This document shows, piece after piece, positions 8,872-17,343 of a stretch of 64,000 nucleotides of DNA. Under the pieces are notes generated by a model that saw nothing but the letters and a program-made list of their open reading frames with translations, did not search any database and was not told where the DNA came from. Location of the stretch: contig NZ_PDCM01000001.1 in the NCBI RefSeq assembly GCF_008634025.1, forward strand, positions 124,001 through 188,000, in the 5' to 3' direction. The translations under genes were made by a program, and so were the position numbers. This DNA comes from Streptomyces albofaciens JCM 4342 (GTDB taxonomy: Bacteria > Actinomycetota > Actinomycetes > Streptomycetales > Streptomycetaceae). Each line of letters begins with the position of its first letter. Within the stretch, counting starts at the first letter, position 1.

Positions 8872-10164
8872 TCACACCCGCACCCCGTGCCGCCTCAACC
8901 ACGGCACCGGATCGACCATCGATCCCACCTGCGGCGTGCGGCGCACCTCGAAGTGCAGGTGCGGCCCCGTGGAATTGCCGGTCGAGCCCGACAGCGCGAT
9001 CTGCTGGCCCGCCCGTACCCACTGACCGGTGCGTACCACCACGGCCGACAGGTGCGCGTACTGCGTGAACGTTCCTGCACCGTGCCGCACGACCATGCTG
9101 ACCCCGAAGTTGTCGCCGCAGGTGAGGCTGATGACGCGCCCCCGGCCCACGGACCGTACGGGCGTGCCGACCGGCACCGCGAAGTCCTGACCCGTGTGGC
9201 GGTGCGCCCAGCGGCTGCCCGAGCCGCCGAAACCCGCCGACAACTGGTAGCGCTCCACCGGCCGGGTCCAGCCCCCGTCCGGCACCGACGCCCGCAGCGC
9301 CTCCGTCGCGGAACGTTTCGCCACCGCGGACACCGCGCCGGGCAACCTGCCGCAGCGACCGCTCCGGGCAGCCTGCCGGGACACCTTGTGCAGCAGTCCG
9401 CGGGCCACGCCCAGACGGCGACCGATGCGCCGACGCTCCGCGTCGAGCCTGGTCCGGCGGGTGTCGAGGGCGGCGGTACGGACGTACGTGGCCACGCTGT
9501 CCACCGCCAGCGCCCGGCTCGTCCGCAGCGCGTCCCGCGCCTGCGCGGCCAGCAGACGCTGGCGGCCCTCGGCCTTCCGGTAGGCGCTCAGCACCGCCTC
9601 CGGAGCGCCGGAACCCCGGGCGGGCCGCGGGAGCGGAAGCCGGCGGCCCGTGCGGTACTGCGCGACGGCGATCCGTCCCGCCAGCCGACGCAGCTCTCCG
9701 GCCCTGCGCTGTTCCCGCCGCAGTTCCGTATGCAGCCGGGAGATGCGGGCGTGGCCGTCCCGTGCCGCACGCAGGACCGCCGCGTACGAACGCCCCGTCC
9801 GGCCCGCGTCCCGGCCCAGCCGGATCACCTCAAGGCTCGCCGCGGCCAGCCGGTCCATGCCCTGGTCGCGCGCCTCAGGGGGGCGCAGGGGCGCGGAGGA
9901 CGGCGGTAAGTGCTCGACGGCGCCCGGTTCGGCAGCGGCCGGCACGGCGGCCGGTGCCCCGGCGGGGGCCGCCCCGGCCGCAACCGGCGCCGTTCCCGCC
10001 GTCGCTGACAGCGCCATCACCAGCGACAATGTCACCCGTGTAGTGCGCAGCGCGGCTCGGTGGCACCGGTGAGCCGGTCGTGCGGCCCGCTCGCCGGCAC
10101 GTCGGCCGGGGCCTCGCCGCCCCCGGACCGCGCTACGGAACCAATCCGGCATACCTGGACACAT
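8872..10164 (-). CDS. Secreted M23 family metallopeptidase
   Basis: This is an exported peptidoglycan endopeptidase of the LytM/M23 type, about 430 residues. An N-terminal hydrophobic segment (VTLSLVMALSATAG) with Ala-X-Ala sites follows a long basic leader. The middle (about residues 90-290) is Arg/Ala/Glu-rich and probably coiled-coil. The last 130 residues are the peptidase: HTGQDFAVPVGTPV carries the first His/Asp zinc ligands and HLHFEVR the H-x-H. The start is uncertain: in-frame starts exist at 10212, 10164 and 10152, none with a strong ribosome binding site. It probably acts in cell-wall remodelling. Confidence 0.85.
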   Translation of the reverse strand: MCPGMPDWFRSAVRGRRGPGRRAGERAARPAHRCHRAALRTTRVTLSLVMALSATAGTAPVAAGAAPAGAPAAVPAAAEPGAVEHLPPSSAPLRPPEARDQGMDRLAAASLEVIRLGRDAGRTGRSYAAVLRAARDGHARISRLHTELRREQRRAGELRRLAGRIAVAQYRTGRRLPLPRPARGSGAPEAVLSAYRKAEGRQRLLAAQARDALRTSRALAVDSVATYVRTAALDTRRTRLDAERRRIGRRLGVARGLLHKVSRQAARSGRCGRLPGAVSAVAKRSATEALRASVPDGGWTRPVERYQLSAGFGGSGSRWAHRHTGQDFAVPVGTPVRSVGRGRVISLTCGDNFGVSMVVRHGAGTFTQYAHLSAVVVRTGQWVRAGQQIALSGSTGNSTGPHLHFEVRRTPQVGSMVDPVPWLRRHGVRV

Positions 10165-10516
10165 GGCCAGATGGTTTCCCGTATCGCCCGGCTCCTCACA
10201 GGAACGTTTCACCAGCCCCGTCCGCGGCCCTCCGAACGGAGCAACCCGGCACCCGCGGAATGGCCGGAATCAGCCGCTCCCACATTCCGACACATCACTC
10301 GAATACCGGCTGAACCATATGGACGCGTCCGGCCGGAGCACTACCGCGGACCGAGGTACGCACACGCCCTGCCGCCATCACCGCCCCAGGGCCCCTACCA
10401 ACGCACCCCGCACCGAGCCGCCCCGCCTCAAAGCATCGCCTTTAGCCCCGCCTCAAGCCCCACCCCGATGCACCACCCCGAAGCCCCGCCCCAAAGGCCC
10501 GTCTCAAAGCCCCGTC
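10165..10516. other. Spacer between kinase and M23 genes
   Basis: No gene is seen. The left part is the upstream region of the peptidase. The right part, from about 10425, is a decaying repeat that begins at the stop codon of the kinase gene. Confidence 0.5.
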
Positions 10517-10523
10517 TCAAAGC
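10483..10523. repeat. 13-bp repeat copying the kinase gene end
   Basis: CCCGTCTCAAAGC occurs at 10498-10510 and again at 10511-10523. The second copy contains the kinase stop codon, and degenerate units continue leftwards. It looks like a tandem copy of the last codons. Confidence 0.7.
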
Positions 10524-12283
10524 GGCGCCTCCCAGGTCACCATCGTCCCCGACCCGTCCTCGCCCAGCCCCGGCCCGTACGTACTGGAGCCGCCCAGCGA
10601 CTCGGCCCGCTTCGCGAGGTTGCGCAGGCCGCTGCGCCGGCCGCCCTCGGGGATGCCCACGCCGTCGTCGGCGACCGTCAGCCGTACGCCGTCCCGGCCG
10701 TCCGGCAGCTTGACCGTCGAGTCGACGACGACCTCGATGCGCGAGGCGTCGGCGTGCCGGAAGGCGTTGGACAACGCCTCGCGGAGCGCGGCGATGAGGT
10801 TCTTGCCGGTCAGCTCGCCGACACGGGCGTCCACCGGGCCGACGAAGCTGGCGGACGGCTGGAAGCCGAGCGGTACGGCGGCCGTGCCGATCTCGCGCAG
10901 GACGCGGGTCCGCAGGCCGGACGGCGCCTCGGCCGGGCCCTGTTGCAGCGCGAAGATTGCGGTACGGATCTCCTGGATGGTGACGTCGAGCTCGTCGACG
11001 GCCTTGCCGATGCCCTCCTGCACCTCGGGCACGACCGCCCTGCGCTGGGCGCTCTCCAGCATCATCCCGGTCGCGAAGAGCCGCTGGATGACCAGGTCGT
11101 GCAGGTCGCGGGCGATCCGGTCGCGGTCCTCGTAGACGGCCAGCCGCTCGCGGTCGCGCTGTGCGTCGGCCAGGACGAGGGCCAGGGCGGCCTGGGCGGC
11201 GAACTGGGTGGCCAGTGTCCGTTCGGCGGCACTGAAGGGCCGCGCGCCGCGGGCGCGCGGTGTCGCCAGCGTGCCCAGCACCCGGCCGCCGCTCTTGAGC
11301 GGAAGCATCATGCTGGGACCGAAGCGCGGCGCGACGTCCGTGACCATGCGGGGGTCGGTCGCCGAGTCCTCCACGAAAACGGGTTCCCCGGCGAGCAGTT
11401 GCGCGGCCACCGGGCTCTCGGGCGGCATCTGGGTGCCGACGAGACCGGCGGGATCGTCGGCCGACGCCGCGACGATCTCCAGCCCGCCGTCGTCCGTGGG
11501 CAGCAGCACGATCCCGGCCGCGGACTCCGCGAGCTTGCGGGCCTGTTCCGCGACGACCGCCAGCGCGTCGTCCACGTCGCTGCCGGCCAGCAGCGCGGTC
11601 GTCACGGCCACCGAGCCGTCGATCCACCGCTCCCGCTGCCGGGTCGCCGCGTACATCCGCGCGTTGCCGATCGCGATGCCGGCCTCGGTGGCGAGCACCC
11701 GCACCATGTGCAGGTCGCCCTCGCTGAACTCGCCGCCGTCGCGCTTCTCGGTCAGGTAGAGGTTGCCGAAGATCTCCCCCTGGACACGGATCGGCACCCC
11801 GAGGAACGTCCGCATCGGCGGGTGCCCCGGCGGAAAGCCCGCCGACCGCACGTCCTGGGTCAGATCGGCCAGCCGCAGCGCCTTCGGATCGTGGATGAGC
11901 GCGCCGAGCAGGCCCTTGTGCCCGTCCGGCAGCGCGCCGATCCGCGCCCGGTCCTCGGCGCTGACCCCGTACGTCACGAAGTCCGACAGACCCTCGCGCG
12001 ACTCGTCGATGATCCCGATCGCGGCGTAGCGGGCGTCGGCCAGCTCGGCCGCGGTCTCCACGATCCGGTCCAGCGTGATGTGCAGGTCCAGGCCCGCGCC
12101 GACGGTACGCATCGCCTCCAGCAGCTGCGGTACGCGCGCGGTCAGCTCGGTCGACAGGCCCTGGAGGCTGCGGGTCGCCTCGGTGGCCGCCTCCATGGGG
12201 TCGGGGCCGGAGGTGGCCGCACCGCCGGAATCGGTACGGGCCCCGGTGCCCATGGGGTCTGCGGGCCCTGTCGTGACTGCCAT
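10517..12283 (-). CDS. GAF-domain sensor histidine kinase
   Basis: This is a 588-residue cytoplasmic kinase. Two GAF domains occupy about residues 55-205 and 225-375, followed by a HisKA_3 dimerisation helix with the phosphoacceptor H395 in ARDLHDLVIQ, then an ATPase domain with VADDGVGIPEG and GLRNLAKRAESLGG. The layout is that of the DevS/DosT group, whose first GAF binds haem or another small-molecule sensor. No response regulator is adjacent, so it is an orphan kinase. It lies downstream of cydCD in the same direction with a 264-bp gap, which suggests a redox or oxygen role. That role is inferred from context. Confidence 0.9.
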   Translation of the reverse strand: MAVTTGPADPMGTGARTDSGGAATSGPDPMEAATEATRSLQGLSTELTARVPQLLEAMRTVGAGLDLHITLDRIVETAAELADARYAAIGIIDESREGLSDFVTYGVSAEDRARIGALPDGHKGLLGALIHDPKALRLADLTQDVRSAGFPPGHPPMRTFLGVPIRVQGEIFGNLYLTEKRDGGEFSEGDLHMVRVLATEAGIAIGNARMYAATRQRERWIDGSVAVTTALLAGSDVDDALAVVAEQARKLAESAAGIVLLPTDDGGLEIVAASADDPAGLVGTQMPPESPVAAQLLAGEPVFVEDSATDPRMVTDVAPRFGPSMMLPLKSGGRVLGTLATPRARGARPFSAAERTLATQFAAQAALALVLADAQRDRERLAVYEDRDRIARDLHDLVIQRLFATGMMLESAQRRAVVPEVQEGIGKAVDELDVTIQEIRTAIFALQQGPAEAPSGLRTRVLREIGTAAVPLGFQPSASFVGPVDARVGELTGKNLIAALREALSNAFRHADASRIEVVVDSTVKLPDGRDGVRLTVADDGVGIPEGGRRSGLRNLAKRAESLGGSSTYGPGLGEDGSGTMVTWEAPL

Positions 12284-12547
12284 GCCACGAGCCTAAGGGG
12301 CACCTTTTCTGAAGAATGCCTTCAATACGGCAATTCGGACGCCGGACCGGTCCACCCCGGACCGCCCCGGGCTGCCACGTCACCCCGGTCCGGGCGTCCG
12401 CCGCAACGGTACGCAGCGGCCACCCCGACCCGTCGTTCTTCAGCCGTTCATCGGACCGGCCCGGAAACAGGGCCAGCCGTTCACCGGACTCCAGCGCCCG
12501 GACGCCCTGACGCCGGTCACCTCCCGTGCCCGACGCCCGGCTCCGGT

Positions 12548-15500
12548 TCACCGCGACGCGCCTGCCCCCGCGCCCGCCAAGCGGCCCTCCGCCACACTCG
12601 CCGACCGGGCATCCACCGCCCGCTCGCGCTCCAGCATGCGCCGGAACGGGCCGTCGGCCGCCGCCAGCTCCGCGTACGTACCGCGCTGGACGGGCCGGCC
12701 CTCGTCCAGGACCAGCACTTCGTCGACCGCCGACAGGCCTTCCAGCCGGTGGGTGATCAGCACGGTCGTCCGGCCCTCGGTGGCGGCCAGCAGATCCGCG
12801 GTCAGCGCGTCGGCCGTAGCAAGGTCGAGGTGTTCGGCGGGCTCGTCCAGCACCAGGACGGGGAAGTCGGCCAGCAGCGCGCGGGCCAGCGCGAGGCGCT
12901 GCCGCTGGCCGCCGGAGAGCCGTGCGCCGTGCTCGCCGACCATCGTGTCCAGCCCGTCGGGCAGCGACCGCACCCAGTCGTCCATCCGGGCCTGCGCCAG
13001 CGCGGCCCACAGCTCGTCCTCGTCCGCTCCGGTGCGGGCGATCCGCAGGTTCTCCCGTACGGAGCTGTCGAAGATGTGGGCGTCCTGCGCGCACAGCCCC
13101 ACCCGACGCCGGACGTCGTCGCCATGCGCTGCCGCCGCGTCCACCCCGTTGAGCGTGTACGTTCCCGACTCCCGGTCCAGGAAGCGCAGCAGCACCTGCG
13201 CGAGCGTCGTCTTCCCGGAGCCGGACGGACCGACGACGGCGAGGCGCCGACCGGCGCTCAGGGTGAACCCGACGCCGTCCAGCGCGGGCTTCCGCTGTCC
13301 GGGGTACCGGGCGGTCAGGTCCGTCACGACCAGCGGGAACGGCGTCTGCGGTACGTCTGCGGCGGTCGCGGCGGCCGGTTCGCCGACCGGCTCCGGGGCA
13401 TCCAGCACCTCGAAGACCCGCTCCGCGGCCCGGCGCGTGCGCTGCCGGTACTGCACGGCGAGCGGCAGCCCCGCGACCGCTTCGAACGCGGCGAGCGGGA
13501 TGAGGACGACGACCGCCAGGCACACGCCCGGCAGCCGCCCGGCGTGCACGGCCTGGACGCCGACGACGGCCGCCGCGGCCACCGTCAGCCCGCACACCAG
13601 CGCGGACAGCCCGGCCCCGGCACCGGCCGCGGCCGCCGAGCGGGACGCGATCCGGGTCAGGTCGCGGTCGGCCCGCCGGGTCCGGTCGATACGGGAGCCG
13701 AGCGCGCCCGCCACCGTGAGTTCGGCCGTCCCGGTGAGCAGATCGACGACGTGTGCGGAGAGCACACCCCGCGCGGGGGAGAGCTGCCGTTCGGCGCGGC
13801 GGGCCAGCGCGGCGGACAGCGCCGGTACCCCGGCACCCGCCAACAGCAGCCCGACCGCGAGGACCGCGCCCGCCTCGGGCAGCAGCCAGGCGGTGAACCC
13901 GACGGAACCCAGCCCGACCACCACGGCCGCTCCCACCGGAAGCAGCCACCGCAGGAAGTAGTCCTGCACGGCGTCCACGTCCGCCACCAGCCGCGACAGC
14001 AGGTCGCCACGGCTGCGTTCCCGCAGTCCGGCGGGTGCCAGCCGCTCCAGCCGGCGGAAGACCGCCACCCGTACGTCCGCGAGCATCCGGAACACGGCGT
14101 CATGCGCCACCAGGCGCTCCGCGTACCGGAACACCGCCCGGCCGATGCCGAACGCCCGGGTCGCGGTGACCGCCACCATCAGGTACAGCACCGGCGGGTG
14201 CTGTGCGGCCCGGGAAATCAGCCAGCCGGACGTGGCCATCAGGCCCACGGCACTGCCCAGCGCCAGGCTGCCCAGCAACAGCGCCAGTCCGATGCGGCCC
14301 CATCGGGCCCGCGCCAGCCCCCGGAGCCGCGCCAACGCCGAGCCTCGGCCGCCGAGTACGGCATCCGGCTCACCGTCGGACGCGACGGCCGAGCCCTCGG
14401 CCGGTTCGGCGGCGGCAGCGTCGCCCCGTGCAGCGCCCAGCCCGTCGACCGGCCCGGCCACGGCCGCACCATCCCGCGCAACACCCGCCCCGTCGACCGT
14501 CCCGGCCACGGCCGCACCATCCCGTACAGCACCCGCCGCGTCCGCCCGTACCGTCGCCGCGCCGCCCTTTCCGGCTTGCGCGGCAGCTTGCGGTACGGCG
14601 GTGTCCGACACGACCACCGGAGGAGCCAGCCGCACCACACGGTCCGCCACCGCCAGCAGCGCCGGCCGGTGGACGACCAGGAGCACCGTGCGCCCGGCCG
14701 CCAGGCGGCGTACCGCGTCGACGATGCCGGCCTCCGTCTCGCCGTCCAGGTTGGCGGTCGGCTCGTCGAGCAGCAGAATCGGGCGGTCGGCGAGGAACGC
14801 GCGGGCCAGGGCCAGGCGTTGGCGCTGGCCCGCCGACAGGCCGGAGCCGCCCTCGCCGAGCACGGTCCGTGCTCCGTCGGGCAGCGCGGAAACGAAGTCC
14901 AGGGCTCCGGCGTCGCGGAGCGCGGCGTGCACGGCGGCGTCGTCGGCGTCGGGGCGGGCCAGCCGTACGTTCTCGGCGATGGTGCCCGCGAAGAGGTACG
15001 GGCGCTGGGCCACCCAGGCGATCCGCCGCCGCCAGTCCTCCGGATCGACGCCCGCCAGGTCCCGGCCGCCGACCCGTACGCGACCCGCGGCGGGCGCCGC
15101 GAAGCCGAGCAGGACGTTGAGCAAGGTCGTCTTGCCCGCGCCGGAGGGACCGACGAGCGCCACCGTCTCCCCCGGCCGGACCTCGAACGACGTCTCGGGA
15201 AGGGAGGGTTCGCTTCGGCCGGGGTGCCGTACGACAAGGCCCTCGACGGACAGCACCGTACCGGCCGCGATGTCGGGCGCCGGCGCGTTCCCCGTCGTGC
15301 GCAGCGGTGTCTCCAGCACCGCGAAGATCTCCTCGGCCGCTGCCAGGCCCTCCGCCGCGGCGTGGTACTGGGCCCCGACCTGCCGCAGCGGCAGATACGC
15401 CTCGGGCGCCAGGATCAGCACCAGCAGGCCCGTGTAGAGGTCCAGGCTGCCATGGACGAGCCGCATGCCGATGCTGACGGCGACGAGCGCGACCGAGATC

Positions 15501-16261
15501 GTGGCGAGCAGTTCCAGGGCGAAGGAGGACAGGAAGGCGATGCGCAGGGTGCGCAGCGTGGCCCGGCGGTACTCGCCCGTGATGGAACGGATGGACGCCG
15601 CCTGCGCCTTGGCCCGGCCGAAGACCTTCAGTGTGGGCAGCCCGGCGACAACGTCCAGGAAGTGGCCGGACAGCCGCGCCAGCAACTGCCACTGGCGTTC
15701 CATGCGGTTCTGTGTGGCCCAGCCGATGAGCACCATGAACAGCGGGATCAGCGGCAGCGTCACGACAATGATCGCGGCCGAGATCCAGTCGCCGGTGACA
15801 ATGCGCGCCAGCACCGCGACGGGCACGACGACCGCCAGGCCCAGCTGCGGCAGATAGCGCGCGAAGTAGTCGTCGAGGGCGTCGATGCCGCGGGTGGCGA
15901 GGGTGGTCAGCTCGCCGGAACGCTGGGTGCTCAGCCATCCCGGACCGAGCTCGGCGGCCGCCCGCGTCAGCAGCCGCGTCCGCAGTTCGGACTTGACCGA
16001 CGCGCTCGCCCGGTGCGCGGCCAGTTCCGTCAGCCAGGACACCAGGCCCCGGCCGAGGGAAACCAGCGCGAGCAACAGCACCGGCGTGCTCAGTTCACCG
16101 AGGTCGAGGCCGCGCTGGAAGGCACCGACGACGACTTCGGCGATGAGCATGGCCTGGCCGATGACCAGGCCCGCGCCGGCCAGGCCGAGCAGCACGACGG
16201 CGGCGAGGAAGAAACGGGTGGCACGGGCGTGGCGAAGCAGGCGCGGGTCGACCGGTTTCAC
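12548..16261 (-). CDS. cydCD: Fused thiol exporter ATPase/permease CydCD
   Basis: This 1237-residue protein fuses two ABC half-transporters: a CydD-like half first (about residues 1-560) and a CydC-like half last (about 690-1237). Each half has a six-helix membrane domain and an ATPase. The Walker A motifs are VGPSGAGKTT and VGPSGSGKTT; the signature motifs are LSAGQRQR and LSGGQRQR. CydCD exports cysteine/glutathione-type thiols and is needed for cytochrome bd assembly. An Ala/Asp/Gly-rich repetitive linker joins the halves. The GTG at 16261 is chosen because GAGGAAGGG lies ten bases ahead; that start sits inside a parS site. It follows cydB after a strong hairpin. Confidence 0.93.
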   Translation of the reverse strand: MKPVDPRLLRHARATRFFLAAVVLLGLAGAGLVIGQAMLIAEVVVGAFQRGLDLGELSTPVLLLALVSLGRGLVSWLTELAAHRASASVKSELRTRLLTRAAAELGPGWLSTQRSGELTTLATRGIDALDDYFARYLPQLGLAVVVPVAVLARIVTGDWISAAIIVVTLPLIPLFMVLIGWATQNRMERQWQLLARLSGHFLDVVAGLPTLKVFGRAKAQAASIRSITGEYRRATLRTLRIAFLSSFALELLATISVALVAVSIGMRLVHGSLDLYTGLLVLILAPEAYLPLRQVGAQYHAAAEGLAAAEEIFAVLETPLRTTGNAPAPDIAAGTVLSVEGLVVRHPGRSEPSLPETSFEVRPGETVALVGPSGAGKTTLLNVLLGFAAPAAGRVRVGGRDLAGVDPEDWRRRIAWVAQRPYLFAGTIAENVRLARPDADDAAVHAALRDAGALDFVSALPDGARTVLGEGGSGLSAGQRQRLALARAFLADRPILLLDEPTANLDGETEAGIVDAVRRLAAGRTVLLVVHRPALLAVADRVVRLAPPVVVSDTAVPQAAAQAGKGGAATVRADAAGAVRDGAAVAGTVDGAGVARDGAAVAGPVDGLGAARGDAAAAEPAEGSAVASDGEPDAVLGGRGSALARLRGLARARWGRIGLALLLGSLALGSAVGLMATSGWLISRAAQHPPVLYLMVAVTATRAFGIGRAVFRYAERLVAHDAVFRMLADVRVAVFRRLERLAPAGLRERSRGDLLSRLVADVDAVQDYFLRWLLPVGAAVVVGLGSVGFTAWLLPEAGAVLAVGLLLAGAGVPALSAALARRAERQLSPARGVLSAHVVDLLTGTAELTVAGALGSRIDRTRRADRDLTRIASRSAAAAGAGAGLSALVCGLTVAAAAVVGVQAVHAGRLPGVCLAVVVLIPLAAFEAVAGLPLAVQYRQRTRRAAERVFEVLDAPEPVGEPAAATAADVPQTPFPLVVTDLTARYPGQRKPALDGVGFTLSAGRRLAVVGPSGSGKTTLAQVLLRFLDRESGTYTLNGVDAAAAHGDDVRRRVGLCAQDAHIFDSSVRENLRIARTGADEDELWAALAQARMDDWVRSLPDGLDTMVGEHGARLSGGQRQRLALARALLADFPVLVLDEPAEHLDLATADALTADLLAATEGRTTVLITHRLEGLSAVDEVLVLDEGRPVQRGTYAELAAADGPFRRMLERERAVDARSASVAEGRLAGAGAGASR

Positions 16262-16268
16262 GTGAAAC
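16255..16268. other. parS site 1 (ParB binding)
   Basis: GTTTCACGTGAAAC is a perfect match to the ParB site of Streptomyces and most other bacteria. It overlaps the GTG start codon of cydCD, so the first residues V-K-P are partly dictated by the site. Confidence 0.93.
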
Positions 16269-16292
16269 AACCCTTCCTCAGCGGAAGTTGAT

Positions 16293-16320
16293 CGGTGGGG
16301 CCCCGTCCGGGGCCCCACCG
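16293..16320. terminator. Hairpin between cydB and cydCD
   Basis: A perfect 12-bp GC-rich stem (CGGTGGGGCCCC with its complement) and a GTCC loop lie 13 bp past the cydB stop. There is no T-tract, as is usual in Streptomyces. It may end or attenuate transcription so that cydCD is made at a lower level, or protect the cydAB mRNA end. Confidence 0.75.
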
Positions 16321-16332
16321 GATGGAGCCGCC

Positions 16333-17334
16333 CTAGTGGGCGTCGGCGATGTGCTGCGTACCGATGCGCTTGCGGAAGACCCAGTACGTCCAGCCCTGGT
16401 ACAGCAGGACGAGCGGGGTGGCGATACCGGCGCACCACGTCATGATCTTCAACGTGTACGCGCTGGACGAGGCGTTGCTGACCGTGAGGTTCCAGCTCTC
16501 GTTCAGCGAGGACGGCATCACGTTCGGGAAGAGCGTCAGGAACAGCATCGCGACCGCGGCCACGATGGTGACGCCGGAGAACGCGAACGACCAGCCCTCA
16601 CGCCCGAGCCGGTTCATCACCAGCCCCGCGGCCAGCGCCAGCACCGCGACGATCATCGCGACCAGGCTGCTGGTGTCGCCCTTGTCGAGCTGCGTCCAGC
16701 CCAGGAAGCCGACCGCGAGCACCGCGGTGATCAGGCCGAGCACGGTGGCCGTACGGCGCGCCCGCTCCCGGATGTCCCCCAGCGTCTTGAGCGAGGCGAA
16801 CACCGCGCCGTGGAAGGTGAACAGGCTGAGCGTGACCAGGCCGCCGAGCAGCGCGTACGGGTTCAGCAGGTCCAGGACGCTGCCCACGTACTCCTTGTGC
16901 GCGTCGATCTGCACACCGCGCACGATGTTGCCGAAGGCCACGCCCCACAGGAACGCGGGGAGCAGCGAGCACCAGAAGATCGCGTGTTCCCAGTTGCGCT
17001 GCCAGCGCTCCTCGTCCCGCTTGACGCGGTATTCGAAGGCGACGCCGCGCAGGATCAGGCACAGCAGGATGAGCAGCAGCGGCAGGTAGAAGCCGGAGAA
17101 GAGGGTGGCGTACCACTCGGGGAAGGCGGCGAAGGTGGCGCCGCCCGCGCTGAGCAGCCACACCTCGTTGCCGTCCCAGACCGGGCCGATCGTGTTGATC
17201 AGGACCCGCCGTTCGGGCCGGTCGCGGGCGAGCAGCTTGGTCAGGACGCCGATGCCGAAGTCGAAGCCTTCGAGGAAGAAGTACCCGGTCCACAGCACGG
17301 CGATGAGGATGAACCAGACGTCATGGAGTTCCAC
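16333..17334 (-). CDS. cydB: Cytochrome bd oxidase subunit II (CydB)
   Basis: This 333-residue membrane subunit of the quinol oxidase cytochrome bd has about eight to nine transmembrane helices. The N-terminus (MELHDVWFILIAVLWTGYFF, followed by EGFDFG) is the CydB hallmark, and GPVWDGNEVWL is the conserved loop. Subunit II supports the haem-bearing CydA and completes the oxidase, which reduces oxygen with high affinity. It starts 9 bp after the cydA stop, so the two are one transcript. Confidence 0.97.
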   Translation of the reverse strand: MELHDVWFILIAVLWTGYFFLEGFDFGIGVLTKLLARDRPERRVLINTIGPVWDGNEVWLLSAGGATFAAFPEWYATLFSGFYLPLLLILLCLILRGVAFEYRVKRDEERWQRNWEHAIFWCSLLPAFLWGVAFGNIVRGVQIDAHKEYVGSVLDLLNPYALLGGLVTLSLFTFHGAVFASLKTLGDIRERARRTATVLGLITAVLAVGFLGWTQLDKGDTSSLVAMIVAVLALAAGLVMNRLGREGWSFAFSGVTIVAAVAMLFLTLFPNVMPSSLNESWNLTVSNASSSAYTLKIMTWCAGIATPLVLLYQGWTYWVFRKRIGTQHIADAH

Positions 17335-17343
17335 GGTCGCCTC

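Noticed and set aside
10163..16291. Plus-strand frame of about 2040 codons
   Set aside because: It runs antisense to the histidine kinase and cydCD, both of which have clear domains. The translation is Arg/Gly/Pro/Gln-rich with no recognisable fold, as expected from GC-rich codon shadows.
12548..16438. cydCD starting at 16438
   Set aside because: That start would run past the cydB stop into cydB, and its leader is Arg/Pro-rich. The GTG at 16261 has a good ribosome binding site.
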